Shown piece after piece: positions 45,110 through 55,603 of a stretch of 64,000 nt of DNA (its first letter is position 1; the number at the start of each line of letters is the position of its first letter). The DNA is from Lepas anatifera. Lineage: Eukaryota > Arthropoda > Thecostraca > Lepadidae. The position numbers and the translations under genes were made by a program. The DNA lies in the NCBI GenBank assembly GCA_034440635.1, contig JAOTON010001819.1, forward strand, positions 830,001 through 894,000. The letters are read 5' to 3'. The notes beneath the pieces are model-generated. The model was not told the DNA's origin. It did no database searches and saw only the letters and a list, made by a program, of their open reading frames with translations.

Positions 45110-48100
45110 ATCGGGCGCCTTCGGCGCCCGATATGAGTGGCGCGCCTGTACCCATCTCGTGCGCCAAGGTGGTAGATACCACTTATTCCACTTGAATTAA
45201 CACATACTCCATAAAACCATGGCAAAGCGCCCCTGCCCAAACATTAGACGCCTTTACTGGTCTTTTGCGCCCCTGTAAAATGTTGCAGAGGAAATTTAGA
45301 AAGCTAACAAAAGCGCCCCGGCAAAGAAAAGGCGCCACTAGATAGCAAGATTGCGCCATGGGGAACTAATACACCCCTGAGTAGCCTAGGCGCCCCCTGG
45401 ATGAAGCACCCATAGGTAGCCTAGACGCCCCCTGGATGAAGCGCCCTACGGATATCATATGCGCCCTTGGCTAGGAAAGGCGCCCCTGGGCAGCAAAGGC
45501 AAATCTTGGTAACATATGTACCCCGGACAGCACAAGCGCCCCTGAGATAGAAGTAGGCGCTTTAGGAGAATTAAATGCTCACCTTGGGCAGAAAAAGGCG
45601 CCCTTTGATAGCCTAAGCGCCCAGTGGAAAAAGCGCCCTAGGGATGTCATATGCACCCTTGGATAGCAAAGGCGCCCCTGGACAGCAAAGACAACCCTGG
45701 ATAACACAAGTGCTGTGGACGGCAAAGGCGCCCCTGGGTAGCAAAGGCGCCCCTAGGAAGGCACCCCTTCGATAGAAACCCGCCTTTGGATAGCCTAGGC
45801 GCCCCCTGGATGAAGCGCCCTACGGATATCATATGCGCCCTTGGCTAGGAAAGGCGCCCCTGGGCAGCAAAGGCAAATCTTGGTAACATATGTACCCCGG
45901 ACAGCATAAGCGTCCCTTAGATAGAAGTAGGCGCTTTAGGAAAATAAAATGCTCACCTTGGGTAGAAAAAGGCGCCCTTTGATATCCTAGGCGCCCACTG
46001 GAAAAAAGCGCCCTACGGATGTCATATGCACCCTTGGATAGCAAAGGCGCCCCTGGACAGCAAAGACAACCCTGGATAACACAAGTGCTGTGGACAGCAA
46101 AGGCGCCCCTGGGTAGCAAAGGCGCCCCTAGGACGGCACCCCTTCGATAGAAAAGCCGCCTTTGGATAGCCTAGGCGCCCCCTGGATGAAGCGCCCTACG
46201 GATATCATATGCGCCCTGTTCTAGGAAAGGCGCCCCTGGGCAGCAAAGGTAAATCTTGGTAACCTAGGTGCCCTGGACAGCATAAGCGCCCCTTAGATAG
46301 AAATACGTGCTTTAGGAATATGAAATGCTCACCTTGGGTAGAAAAAGGCGCCCTTTGATAGCATAGGCGCCCACTGGAAAAAGCGCCTTACGGATGTCGT
46401 ATGCACCCTTGGATAGCAAAGGCGCCCCTGGACAGCAAAGACAACCCTGGATAACACAAGTGCTGTGGACAGCAAAGGCGCCCCTTAGATAAGCGCTTTA
46501 GGAAAATAAAATGCTCACCTTGAGCAGAAAAAGGTGCCCTTTGATAGCCTAGCCGCCCACTGGAAAAAGCGCCCTACGGATATCATATGCGCCCTTCGAT
46601 AGGGGAGGTGCCCCTGCGCAGCAAAGGCAAATCTTGGTAACATATGCATCCCGTACAGCATAACCGCCCCTTAGATAGAAGTAGGCGCTTTAGGAAAATA
46701 AAATGCTCACCTTGAGCAGAAAAAGGCACCCTTTGATAGCCTAAGCGCCCACTGGAAAAAGCGCCCTACGGATGTCATATGCACCCTTGGATAGCAAAGG
46801 CGCCCCTGGACAGCAAAGACAACCCTGGATAACACAAGTGCTGTGGACAGCAAAGTCGCCCCTGGGTAGCAAAGGCGCCCCTTGGAAGGCACCCCCTTCG
46901 ATAGAAACCCGCCCTTTGGATAGCCTAGGCGCCCCCTAGATGAAGCGCCCTACGGATATCATATGCGCCCTTGGCTAGGAAAGGCGCCCCTGGGCAGCAA
47001 AGGCAAATCTTGGTAGCATATGTACCCCGGACAGCATAAGCGTCCCTTAGATAGAAGTAGGCGCTTTAGGAAAATAAAATGCTCACCTTGGGTAGAAAAA
47101 GGCGCCCTTTGATAGCCTAGGCGCCAACTGGAAAAAGCGCCCTACGGATATCATATGCGCCCTTGGCTAGGAAAGGCGCCCCTGGGCAGCAAAGGCAAAT
47201 CTTAGTAACATATGTACCCCGGACAGCATAAGCGCCCCTTAGATAGAAGTAGGCGCCCTAGGAAAATAAAATGCTCACCTTGGGCAGAAAAAGGCGCCCT
47301 TTGATAGCCTAGGCGCCCTCTGGAAAAAGCGCCCTACGGATATCATAGGCGCCCTTGGCTAGGAAAGGCGCCCCTGGGCAGCAAAGGCAAATCTTGGTAA
47401 CATATGTACCCCGTACAGCATAAGCGCCCCTTAGATAGAAGTAGGCGCCTTAGGAAAATAAAATACTCACCTTGGGCAGAAAAAGGCGCCCTTTGATAGC
47501 CTAGGCGCCCACTGGAAAAAACGCCCTACGGATATCATAGGCGCCCTTGGCTAGGAAAGGCGCCCCTGGGCAGCAAAGGCAAATCTTGGTAGCATATGTA
47601 CCCCGTACAGCATAAGCGCCCCTTAGATAGAAGTAGGCGCTTTAGGAAAATAAAATGCTCACCTTGAGCAGAAAAAGGCGCCCTTTGATAGCCTAGGCGC
47701 CCACTGGAAAAAGCGCCCTACGGATGTCATATGCACCCTTGGATAGCAAAGGCGCCCCTGAACAGCAAAGACAACCCTGGATAACACAAGTGCTGTGGAC
47801 GGCAAAGGCGCCCCTGGGTAGCAAAGGCGCCCCTAGGAAGGCACCCCTTCGATAGAAAAGCCGCCTTTGGATAGCCTAGGCGCCCCCTGGATAAACTAGG
47901 AGCCCGAGAAGGAAAACGAGCGCCCCACTGGGAAATACAGGCTCCCTCTGTATAACATAGGTGTCCCTTATCCACCTTCAGCTGCCCTGGATTGGAGCAG
48001 CGCCCCCAAGAGCAAAGGCGCCCTTGGACAAAAAGCCGCCTCCTGGTATCAAAGGCGCTCCTAGATAACATATGCGCCCCTTAGATAGAAATAGGTGCTC

Positions 48101-48900
48101 CAGGAAAGCAAAATGCGCCTCTTGGTTAAGAAAAGTGCCCTTGAATAGCAAAGGCGTCCCTGGACAGCAAAGGCAAATCTGGGAAACATAGGTGCCCTGG
48201 ACAGAATAGGAGCCCCTTAGATAGAAATAGGCACTTCAGGAAAATAAATGCAACCCTTGGATAGAAAAAGTGCCCTTTGATAGTCCAGGCACCCACTGGA
48301 TAAAGCGCCCACGGATATCATATGCACTTTTGGAGGCGCCACTGGACAGCAAAGACAACCCTGGACATAAGTGCTTTGGACAGCAAAGGTGCCCCTAGGA
48401 AGGCACCCCTTCGATAGTAAAGGCGCCCTTGGATAGCCTAGGCGCTCTCTAAATAAACTAGGTGCTTGAGAAGGAAAATGAGCGCCCCATTGGAAAGTAC
48501 AGACTCCCCCTGTATAACGTAGATGTCCCTTATCCATCTTCAGCTACCCTGGATTGGAGCAGCGTCCCTCAAGAGCAAAGGCGCCGCTGGACAAAAAGGC
48601 GTCTCCGTATATCAAGGGCACTCCCAGATAATATATGCACCCCTTACATAGAAATAGGCACTTCAGGGAAGTGAAAGGCGGCCTTTGGTTAGGACGGCGC
48701 CCTTGGACAGCCTAGGCGCCCTCTGCATAAAGCGCCCTACATATATCATATGCGCCCCTGGACAGCAAAGTTAACCCTTCTTGAAATAGATGATCTGGAC
48801 AGCATAGGCGGTCATGGATAAACTAGGCGCCTGAGAAAGAAAAAAGCGCCTCACCTGAGAGTACAGGCGCCCCCAGGATATCATAGGTGTCCCTTTCCAT
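45110..48900 (-). repeat. GGCGCCCC array of hAT-B with 190/376-bp higher-order period
   Basis: The small unit is AAAGGCGCCCCTGGGCAGC-like. The marker TACGGATATCATATGCGCCC recurs at about 45447, 45823, 46197, 46574, 46951, 47141, 47335 and 47526, a period of about 376 bp that turns into 190 bp in the right half. The 376-bp form is thus a dimer of two diverged 190-bp types. Beyond 47.9 kb the order degenerates. No genes. Confidence 0.92.
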
Positions 48901-48995
48901 CTTCAGCTTTCCTATTGTCTATGGTTTGGCACACCTGTCCGACAGTCGCGCGCTCTGTTACAGGGCTCGAGCGCTCAATTTGAGCATGGACTGCC

Positions 48996-50030
48996 TTAAC
49001 CCTCGCCCCACCGGGGGGGCCATCGATGGCCCCCCTAAGGTTTTTCCGGGATAGCAGAAAAACGACGAGGCGCAGCACCGCGGTTGAGGGCTCTACCTCT
49101 TACTGCATCATTTTCCCATCATCCCTGAAATTTTTTACCCCGGGTCACCCAAGGTCAGGTCACCAGACGAGGTCAACCAAGGTCACCTCACTTCACCTTT
49201 AGAGCTCTGTAAGAGCTACATTTCAAAGTCGATCGATTTGAAACTTCCTACACTTCATGACCTCTCCAGGGTCTACAAGGTGTATATCCGGGATTTTTCG
49301 ATTTCGTGCCCTGAGGTCAGGTCACGAGGCGACCTCTCCCATTGGAAAAGCATGGGGAAAAGCTATTTCATGATATAAAAGCCACCAAAATGATTGCAAA
49401 TACTCAGACTGCTCAGAACAACGTTTTTGGACACCCTTTCACGGATCCCAGGGGTCATATTTGCCCTTTGACTTTTCCAAGGTCATCCAAGGTCACCAGA
49501 GGTCAAAAACAGTATTTTGACAATAACTTTTGACCTAATTGAGCTAGAGCGATGAAACAAACACCATCGTGTTTGTCTTGTCACTGGCTTTCATTTGATA
49601 TACGGCAAGGTCACTTTTTGACCTTTCGTGACCTCAGGTCATATTAGGTCACGAGGTGACCTCTGGCGGTCAAACCACTGGCGGGAGGTCTTAACGTTCC
49701 ACATAGCGGAAAAAGTACTGGCAATTTGCTATCAAATGTACTTTACCAGGCCTCAATAGCTCTAATGACATAAGAGTTATGCCCAGTTTGCTTAATCATT
49801 GCATATTTGAGTGAAAATAGCCGATCTTGACCTAATTTGACCTCTGGAGGTCAAACCATTCACCTGAGCACTAAAACATGCGAAGTAATTTCTTACTGAA
49901 TTCACGCGAGCTTTCTATTGCACTTTGCAGATTTGCGCTAACGCCCATATTTTCGGAGTTAGAGGGGGGCCATCGATGGCCCCCCGGTGGGGCGAAGGTG
50001 GCGCCGGACCCCCGGTGGGGCGCGGGTTAA
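48996..50030 (+). mobile_element. piggyBac-like TTAA element (family A), complete copy 1
   Basis: 1,035 bp from TTAA to TTAA. The left end is TTAACCCTCGCCCCACCGGG, and the complement of the right end begins TTAACCCGCGCCCCACCGGG. Just inside each end is a perfect palindrome centred on ATCGAT with flanking G and C runs. CCC-starting termini and TTAA target fit piggyBac; Kolobok is the alternative. The inside is non-coding and holds about 20 AGGTCA/TGACCT hexamers by my count. Confidence 0.88.
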
Positions 50031-51430
50031 ACCACATTTCGTTAACCTATAACTGAAGGCTTAGTGCTCCATCGCTGCAACCGGGTGTCTTTTTCAGTAT
50101 GTGTGCCCCACTTCCGAGAACGCTGCCCTCACCAACCAGCAGTCCTCCCCGCTAAGCAGATGAGCGCCTCTTTCTGATAACTAGGCACCTTATTTCAGTG
50201 TTCGAGCGCCTTATTTCAGAAATTTTATTCTCCATCTATTTTGGGCTCCTCCTGGATTGCAGAGGCGCCCCCTCAAGTGCAAAGGCGCACCTGGATAGAA
50301 AAGTGCGCCCCATGTTTGCAAAGGCGCTCCAAGACAGCATATGCGCCTCTTAGATGGAAATAGACACTCCATTAAAGTAAAATGTTCCCTTTGGGTAGCA
50401 AAGGCGCCCCTTAACAGCGAAGGCAGCCCCAGATAACAAAGGTTCTCTGGACAGCATAGGTGCCCTTTAATAAACTGGTGCCGAAAGAGAAAAAATAGCG
50501 CCTCACCGGAAACAAAAAGCACCCCAGGATAACGTAGGGGCATGTATTTCAATCATGTCTGTGATTGAAAAATACATATAGACAGCATATGCGCCCCTGG
50601 ATAGAAAGACACCCCTGGGCAGTAGTGGCGCCCCTGGAAAGCAATAGTGCGCTCCTGTGGAGAAAAAAGCCGCCTCCTGAATAACCTAGGCACCGCCCCC
50701 GAAATATCAGATGCCCGTGGATAGAGCAGACTGCCTTGAATAAAACAGCGGCCCTGGATAGTAAAGGCGCCCTTTGATAGCATAAGCGTTCCTTAGCAAC
50801 AATATGGGCGCTACATGAGCTCAAGGCTCACGCGCACCTAAGCCCAATAATAGAGCAATCAATCGATGCCAAAGCATTCCTTAAAGCACGGGCGCCAAAC
50901 TTCCTAAGAAGTAAAGGCGCCTCTGGGTAGCAAAGGCGACCCTCGATAGTGGTGTAGGTATTCCTGAATAACAGCAGCGTCCCTTGATAAGAATAGCCCC
51001 AAGATGGCACAGGTACCCTGCTGATAGGAAAAGCGCTCCTGAATATCAGATGCACCCTCTGAATGAGGTGCCCATGGAGAGCATAAGGGCGCCCTATGTA
51101 TAGCAAATTGCCGCCCCCTGGATAGCCTAAGCGCCCCTTGCATAGGGTAGGCGCCACTGGGTAGTATAGGTTACCTTGAATAAAAATACGCCCCTAAATA
51201 CCAAGGTGAACCTGGATAAGAAAAAGCTCCCCTTGGGCACTGGGTATCAAAGGCACCCCCGGAACAGCAAAGATGCCCCTGGATAGCTAGGTTGCGTCCA
51301 TTGGGGAGCGAAGGCGCCCCTGGGTGGCACAGGTGCCTCATCGAAGCAAAGGCCCCTCCAGAGAGCATAAGTGTCCCTGATGAGGACAGGTACTCCTGGA
51401 CAGCCCCTAAATGACGTTGCATAATGTTAC
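50031..51430 (-). repeat. continuation of the hAT-B array
   Basis: Degenerate GGCGCCCCTGGATAGCAAA-type units resume after the TTAA element. No gene. Confidence 0.85.
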
Positions 51431-52860
51431 GACACCTATTATGACGCATGGTATTACATCAAAGTAAAGGTTATTCAGTGCTTAGATCAAGGTTACAGGT
51501 CAATTTTAAAGGTCACTGGCCTTGATGATCAATGCTTGATCAAAGGTTATTGGTAAGCCTGGGCACAGCGCTAGTTATAACGTAAATTAGGCCTAATTTG
51601 TTGGGTTGTGCCGTAATAGGTCAATGACCTTGAAGGACCTTGACCTCAAAAATTGCAGACATTGTTTAGAGCCTTCCCTTTTGGCCTCAGCCCTGTTCTA
51701 GACTATTCGCGCCCCGTTCCGGCCCGTTGGGGGGGGTGCTTGAACACCCCCTCGAGGTCTCCCAGTGGCACGAAAAAACGTCGGCGCGAAGCGACACAGT
51801 ACTTGTCACACCTGTTCTTAGCTGTTCTATGTACCAGTGATGTACCCTATGATGCGGATAGATTTTAGTGATTTTTATTGCTTTTATTGTCTTTTAGGAA
51901 CTTTTATGGCTTATTGTCTTTTAGGGACTTTTAAGGTTTTACTATATTTTATGTCCCTCTGTTGTCTTTTATGGTTTGTATTGCCTGTGTGTATTCATAG
52001 GTATTATTTGATGCGCTACTTCCTTTTTAGGTCATTTTAATTAAGGTCTTGTAGCGCTTCTGCTTTAATGCTGTGTATGTACATATTGTTCAATGTTTTA
52101 TCTCCTGTACTTCGCCGTTTATTGGGGCCATCCCGTAGGTGATAACTCAAATAAATACAAAATAAATACAAATACAAATACACCTTATCATTGATCAATT
52201 CCGCAACTTTCCCTCAAAATTTAAGGTTGTGTCATCTCAGGTCAGGTCACCAGCGCAGTTCAAGTGACCTCACCCCAAAAATATTTAAGGTGGCGTAAGT
52301 AAGAAAAGGGTGAACCTATCGAATTCAAGCTTGTACCATATAATGGGCCCAAAAAGTACTAATAGATTTATCCCGGGATTTTTCCCATCGATGACCTAGG
52401 GACAGGTACGAATCATGACCTCTCCATTGAAAATGCATGGGGTAAAACGGAAATTTGCCGAAAAATTGTTCTATGTCTGCAGACGCCGCTTGGAATACCT
52501 TCGGATTCCCCAAATCATAGTGTCCTAGGCCTCTTTATCGGTTCATGTTGCAAGTTTAGACATATTACCTCTGAGAGTTCATCTGGGGCTTCCTAAGCAG
52601 GTTTTAAGACTTGGGTCAATTGCTTTGCAGGAAATATTGATAAAACCCGTATTTTGATACCAGTTTTATTGCTATTGTGACTTGATTCATATGCATACTG
52701 ACTATGCTAGGCTAGATGGTGACCTTGACCTACCCATAGGTCAGGTCATTTTCATGTTTTGACCTAGTATAGTCATATTATGCATTATTTGATGATTCGC
52801 CGTAACGAGAGGAAGCGAAGTGTGCCTAAAAATTATTCTAGCTCAACTCTGGCAGATGCT
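51431..52860 (+). repeat. piggyBac-like family C copy, interrupted by a retroposon
   Basis: Aligns to 58905-59857: GCACGAAAAAACGTCGGCGCG, GACCTCACCCCAAAAATATT and ATCGATGACCTAGGGACAGG segments in the same order, with a CTTGAACACCCCCTCGAGG block near the left end. Rich in AGGTCA/TGACCT. Terminal TTAA motifs were not located with confidence. Confidence 0.6.
51814..52179 (+). mobile_element. 366-bp retroposon (non-LTR 3' end or SINE) with (AAATAC)n tail
   Basis: Inserted between ACACCT (51808-51813) and ACACCT (52180-52185); the uninterrupted sequence is seen at 58972-58985 in the sister copy. Its 3' end GTAGGTGATAACTCAAATAA followed by an A-rich tail is typical of non-LTR 3' ends. Confidence 0.75.
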
Positions 52861-53488
52861 AGAGTATATAGACAGAGACATGTTGTAAGCTTTGTCTCGG
52901 GGGAGGGACCCCAGCGCTGATCCCTGGAAAAATCCGCAATGGCCCCCAGGGGCCCTCAGGGAGTCAGGAAATCTGGCGTGGGTGGAATCTGGTAGGAGGG
53001 ATTTTGGGTCTCCAAAATCAGCTGAGGGGCCCGTGCCAGTTAAGGGGACCTAGATAAGGGCGCCCGACGAGCTCATTTGACCTCAGTGCCAACACAGGAT
53101 TCTCAAGACCAGCGTGGGGTGCCTACCTATCTAAACGGTTTTTAAATAGGCTCAGGGACCCAAAACTAACCCAGGGGTTCAATTTTCAACTCATGGGGCC
53201 CAGACACTCTGAGGGGAACCTGCAGAAGCTCAGAAGGCCCATAAAACTAATAGGGCCAGACCAGCTGGGTGGCTCGCCGAACTAGAGTCCAGATACGCAC
53301 GGCGGGCCCCAAACAAGCTGAAGGGATCTATATCAGTTAAACGAAAACGATACCAACCCAGGGGACAATGACCAGCTTAAGGGACACTAATCCAGCTTGG
53401 GGCTCAGAGCTCAGAGCTCCAGTTTTTAGCTCAGAGGGCCCAGGACCTGTTGATGGAGCCCTATATCAATAAAACGGCCCCGAAAAGC
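52861..53488 (+). repeat. degenerate array of AGCTGAGGGGCCC-type units
   Basis: Units of roughly 35-50 bp with the core AGCTCAGGGGCCCA. It resumes after the TTAA element at 54525-54720. No gene. Confidence 0.7.
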
Positions 53489-54524
53489 TTAACCCTCGCC
53501 CCACCGGGGGGGGCCATCGATGGCCCCCTAAGGTTTTTCCGGGATAGCAGAAAAACGACGAGGCGCAGCACCGCGGTTGAGGGTTCTACCTCTCACTGCA
53601 TCATTTTCCCATCATCCCTGAAATTTTTTACCCCGGGTCACCCAAGGTCAGGTCACCAGACGAGGTCAACCAAGGTCACCTCACTTCACATTTAGAGCTC
53701 TGTAAGAGCTACATTTCAAAGTCGATCGATTTGAAACTTCCTACACTTCATGACCCCTCCAGGGTCTACAAGGTGTATATCCGGGATTTTTCGATTTCGT
53801 GCCCTGAGGTCAGGTCACGAGGCGACCTCTCCCATTGGAAAAGCATGGGGAAAAGCTATTTCATGATATAAAAGCCACAAAAATGATTGCAAATACTCAG
53901 ACTGCTCCGAACAACGTTTTTGGACACCCTTTCACGGATCCCAGGGGTCATATTTGCCCTTTGACTTTTCCAAGGTCATCCAAGGTCACCGGAGGTCAAA
54001 AACAGTATTTTGACAATAACTTTTGACCTAATTGAGCTAGAGCGGTGAAACAAACACCATCGTGTTTGTCTTGTCACTGGCTTTCATTTGATATACGGCA
54101 AGGCCACTTTTTGACCTTTCGTGACCTCAGGTCATATTAGGTCACGAGGTGACCTCTGGCGGTCAAACCACTGGCGGGAGGTCTTTACGTTCCACATAGC
54201 GGAAAAAGTACTGGCAATTTGCTATCAAATTTACTTTACCAGGCCTCAATAGCTCTAATGACATAAGAGTTATGCCCAGTTTGCTTAATCATTGCATATT
54301 TGAGTGAAAATAGCCGATCTTGACCTAATTTGACCTCTGGAGGTCAAACCATTGACCTGAGCATTAAAACATGCGAAGTAATTTCTTACTGAATTCACGC
54401 GAGCTTTCTATTGCACTTTGCAGATTTGCGCTAACGCCCATATTTTCGGAGTTAGAGGGGGGGCCATCGATGGCCCCCCGGTGGGGCGAAGGTGGCGCCG
54501 GACCCCCGGTGGGGCGCGGGTTAA
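53489..54524 (+). mobile_element. piggyBac-like TTAA element (family A), complete copy 2
   Basis: 1,036 bp, nearly identical to 48996-50030 in the same orientation, inserted into the AGCTCAGGGG array. High identity between the copies points to recent movement or gene conversion. Confidence 0.88.
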
Positions 54525-55000
54525 TAGGCTTCAGCGGCGACATATAGGTTTCAAGTTCAGTGTGAGAGCCTAGTTAACTAAAGCGGTTCTAGATCAGCTG
54601 AGGGGACTCGATATAAGCTCAGAGAAGTCACCAAAAACTCAGGGGCCCAGGCCCGCAGAGGTTCTGCGGCCTATGAGGCTCAAGTTAGCGTCAATCGGGT
54701 ATTTCAGTATGGAGCCGTTAGCCAGGACAACTGTGATAAGTGGTGGTGGATACGACGCCCCAGTTTTTTGCCATGACCGAAGATAACTGTATTATTTGCT
54801 CATCGTGCTTCAGTTAGCGTCAGTGGGTGCTTTCAGCATTTTCTACCAAGGTACCAGTCGTTAGCTGGCCCGAAATATGCTTGATGGTAAACGTGAAGAT
54901 GTCTTACTAAGTGGAAGCCTTCATGAAAATAAGCATTTACAAATCCTTTTTTAAACGCGCTTTTCATTGACACTGGCCGCCTTTCGGGTGGTAAATTGGC
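54525..55000 (+). other. rest of the AGCTCAGGGG array, then unique sequence
   Basis: Array to about 54720. The rest shows no feature beyond an 8-bp TSD (AAATTGGC) at 54993-55000. Confidence 0.5.
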
Positions 55001-55490
55001 CAGTGGCGGATCCAGGGGGGGCAAAAATGGCATTCCCCAAACGGAAAAGCTCGGGACTAAACTATGTTTTCGCCCCCAAAGCGATCGACCTCCTTTTTCC
55101 CCTACTCCTTTTTAGTTTATAAGCAAGATTTTGGTGTTTCAACTCTCAACTTCAAACAGAACATAAGTTGATAAGATGTTCCCTGGCCTGTCCCCTCGAA
55201 TCCGGAAATGTAAAAAACACTGAAGATTATATATTCGGGCACAGCCCTTCATCAGAATAATGGAGTAAATAACAATAATTCTCAGTTATAGTATAGCCAG
55301 ACCTCCATAGTATAGCCAGCCTTGGATAGGAAGAAGTATCTCGAGCCCTTTTTTTGGCTTTTCGTCTGAAATACGCCAAAATTCTTCCAGCAAGTGATAT
55401 TGGTGGCGCAGCTTTCGACTGCGTGACGTTTTTTTTTGCTTTTCGACTGTGGTTTGTCCCTTCCAAACCGACCGGCTAGATCCGCGACTG
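55001..55490. mobile_element. hAT-type MITE C (490 bp), nested in hAT-B
   Basis: Starts CAGTGGCGGATCCAGGGGGG; the complement of the right end reads CAGTCGCGGATCTAGCC. It is flanked by AAATTGGC at 54993-55000 and 55491-55498. The inside is unlike the GC-rich arrays and has no supported gene. Confidence 0.9.
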
Positions 55491-55595
55491 AAATTGGCGC
55501 CCCTCAGGTTCGGCGCCCCTCAGGTTCGGCGCCCCCCAGGTTCGGCGCCCTCCGAGCCTGGGCCCCCCCTTAACGAAATCCTAGATCCGTCACTG

Positions 55596-55603
55596 CTTTA
55601 GAG
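55596..55603 (+). repeat. TSD of the 10.6 kb hAT element (right)
   Basis: CTTTAGAG, identical to 45019-45026. Confidence 0.95.

Larger units (their letters stand above)
45027..55595. mobile_element. giant non-autonomous hAT-type element B (10.6 kb), nested in A
   Basis: Left end CAGTGACGGATCCAAGGGGG; the complement of the right end reads CAGTGACGGATCTAGG. An identical 8-bp CTTTAGAG flanks it. Removing it with one duplication rejoins hAT-A's own array (GCTTTAGAGCACCCCACTTC), so it inserted after that array existed. It contains its own array with a different unit, two TTAA elements, a retroposon and a hAT MITE. No transposase gene is present. Confidence 0.9.
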
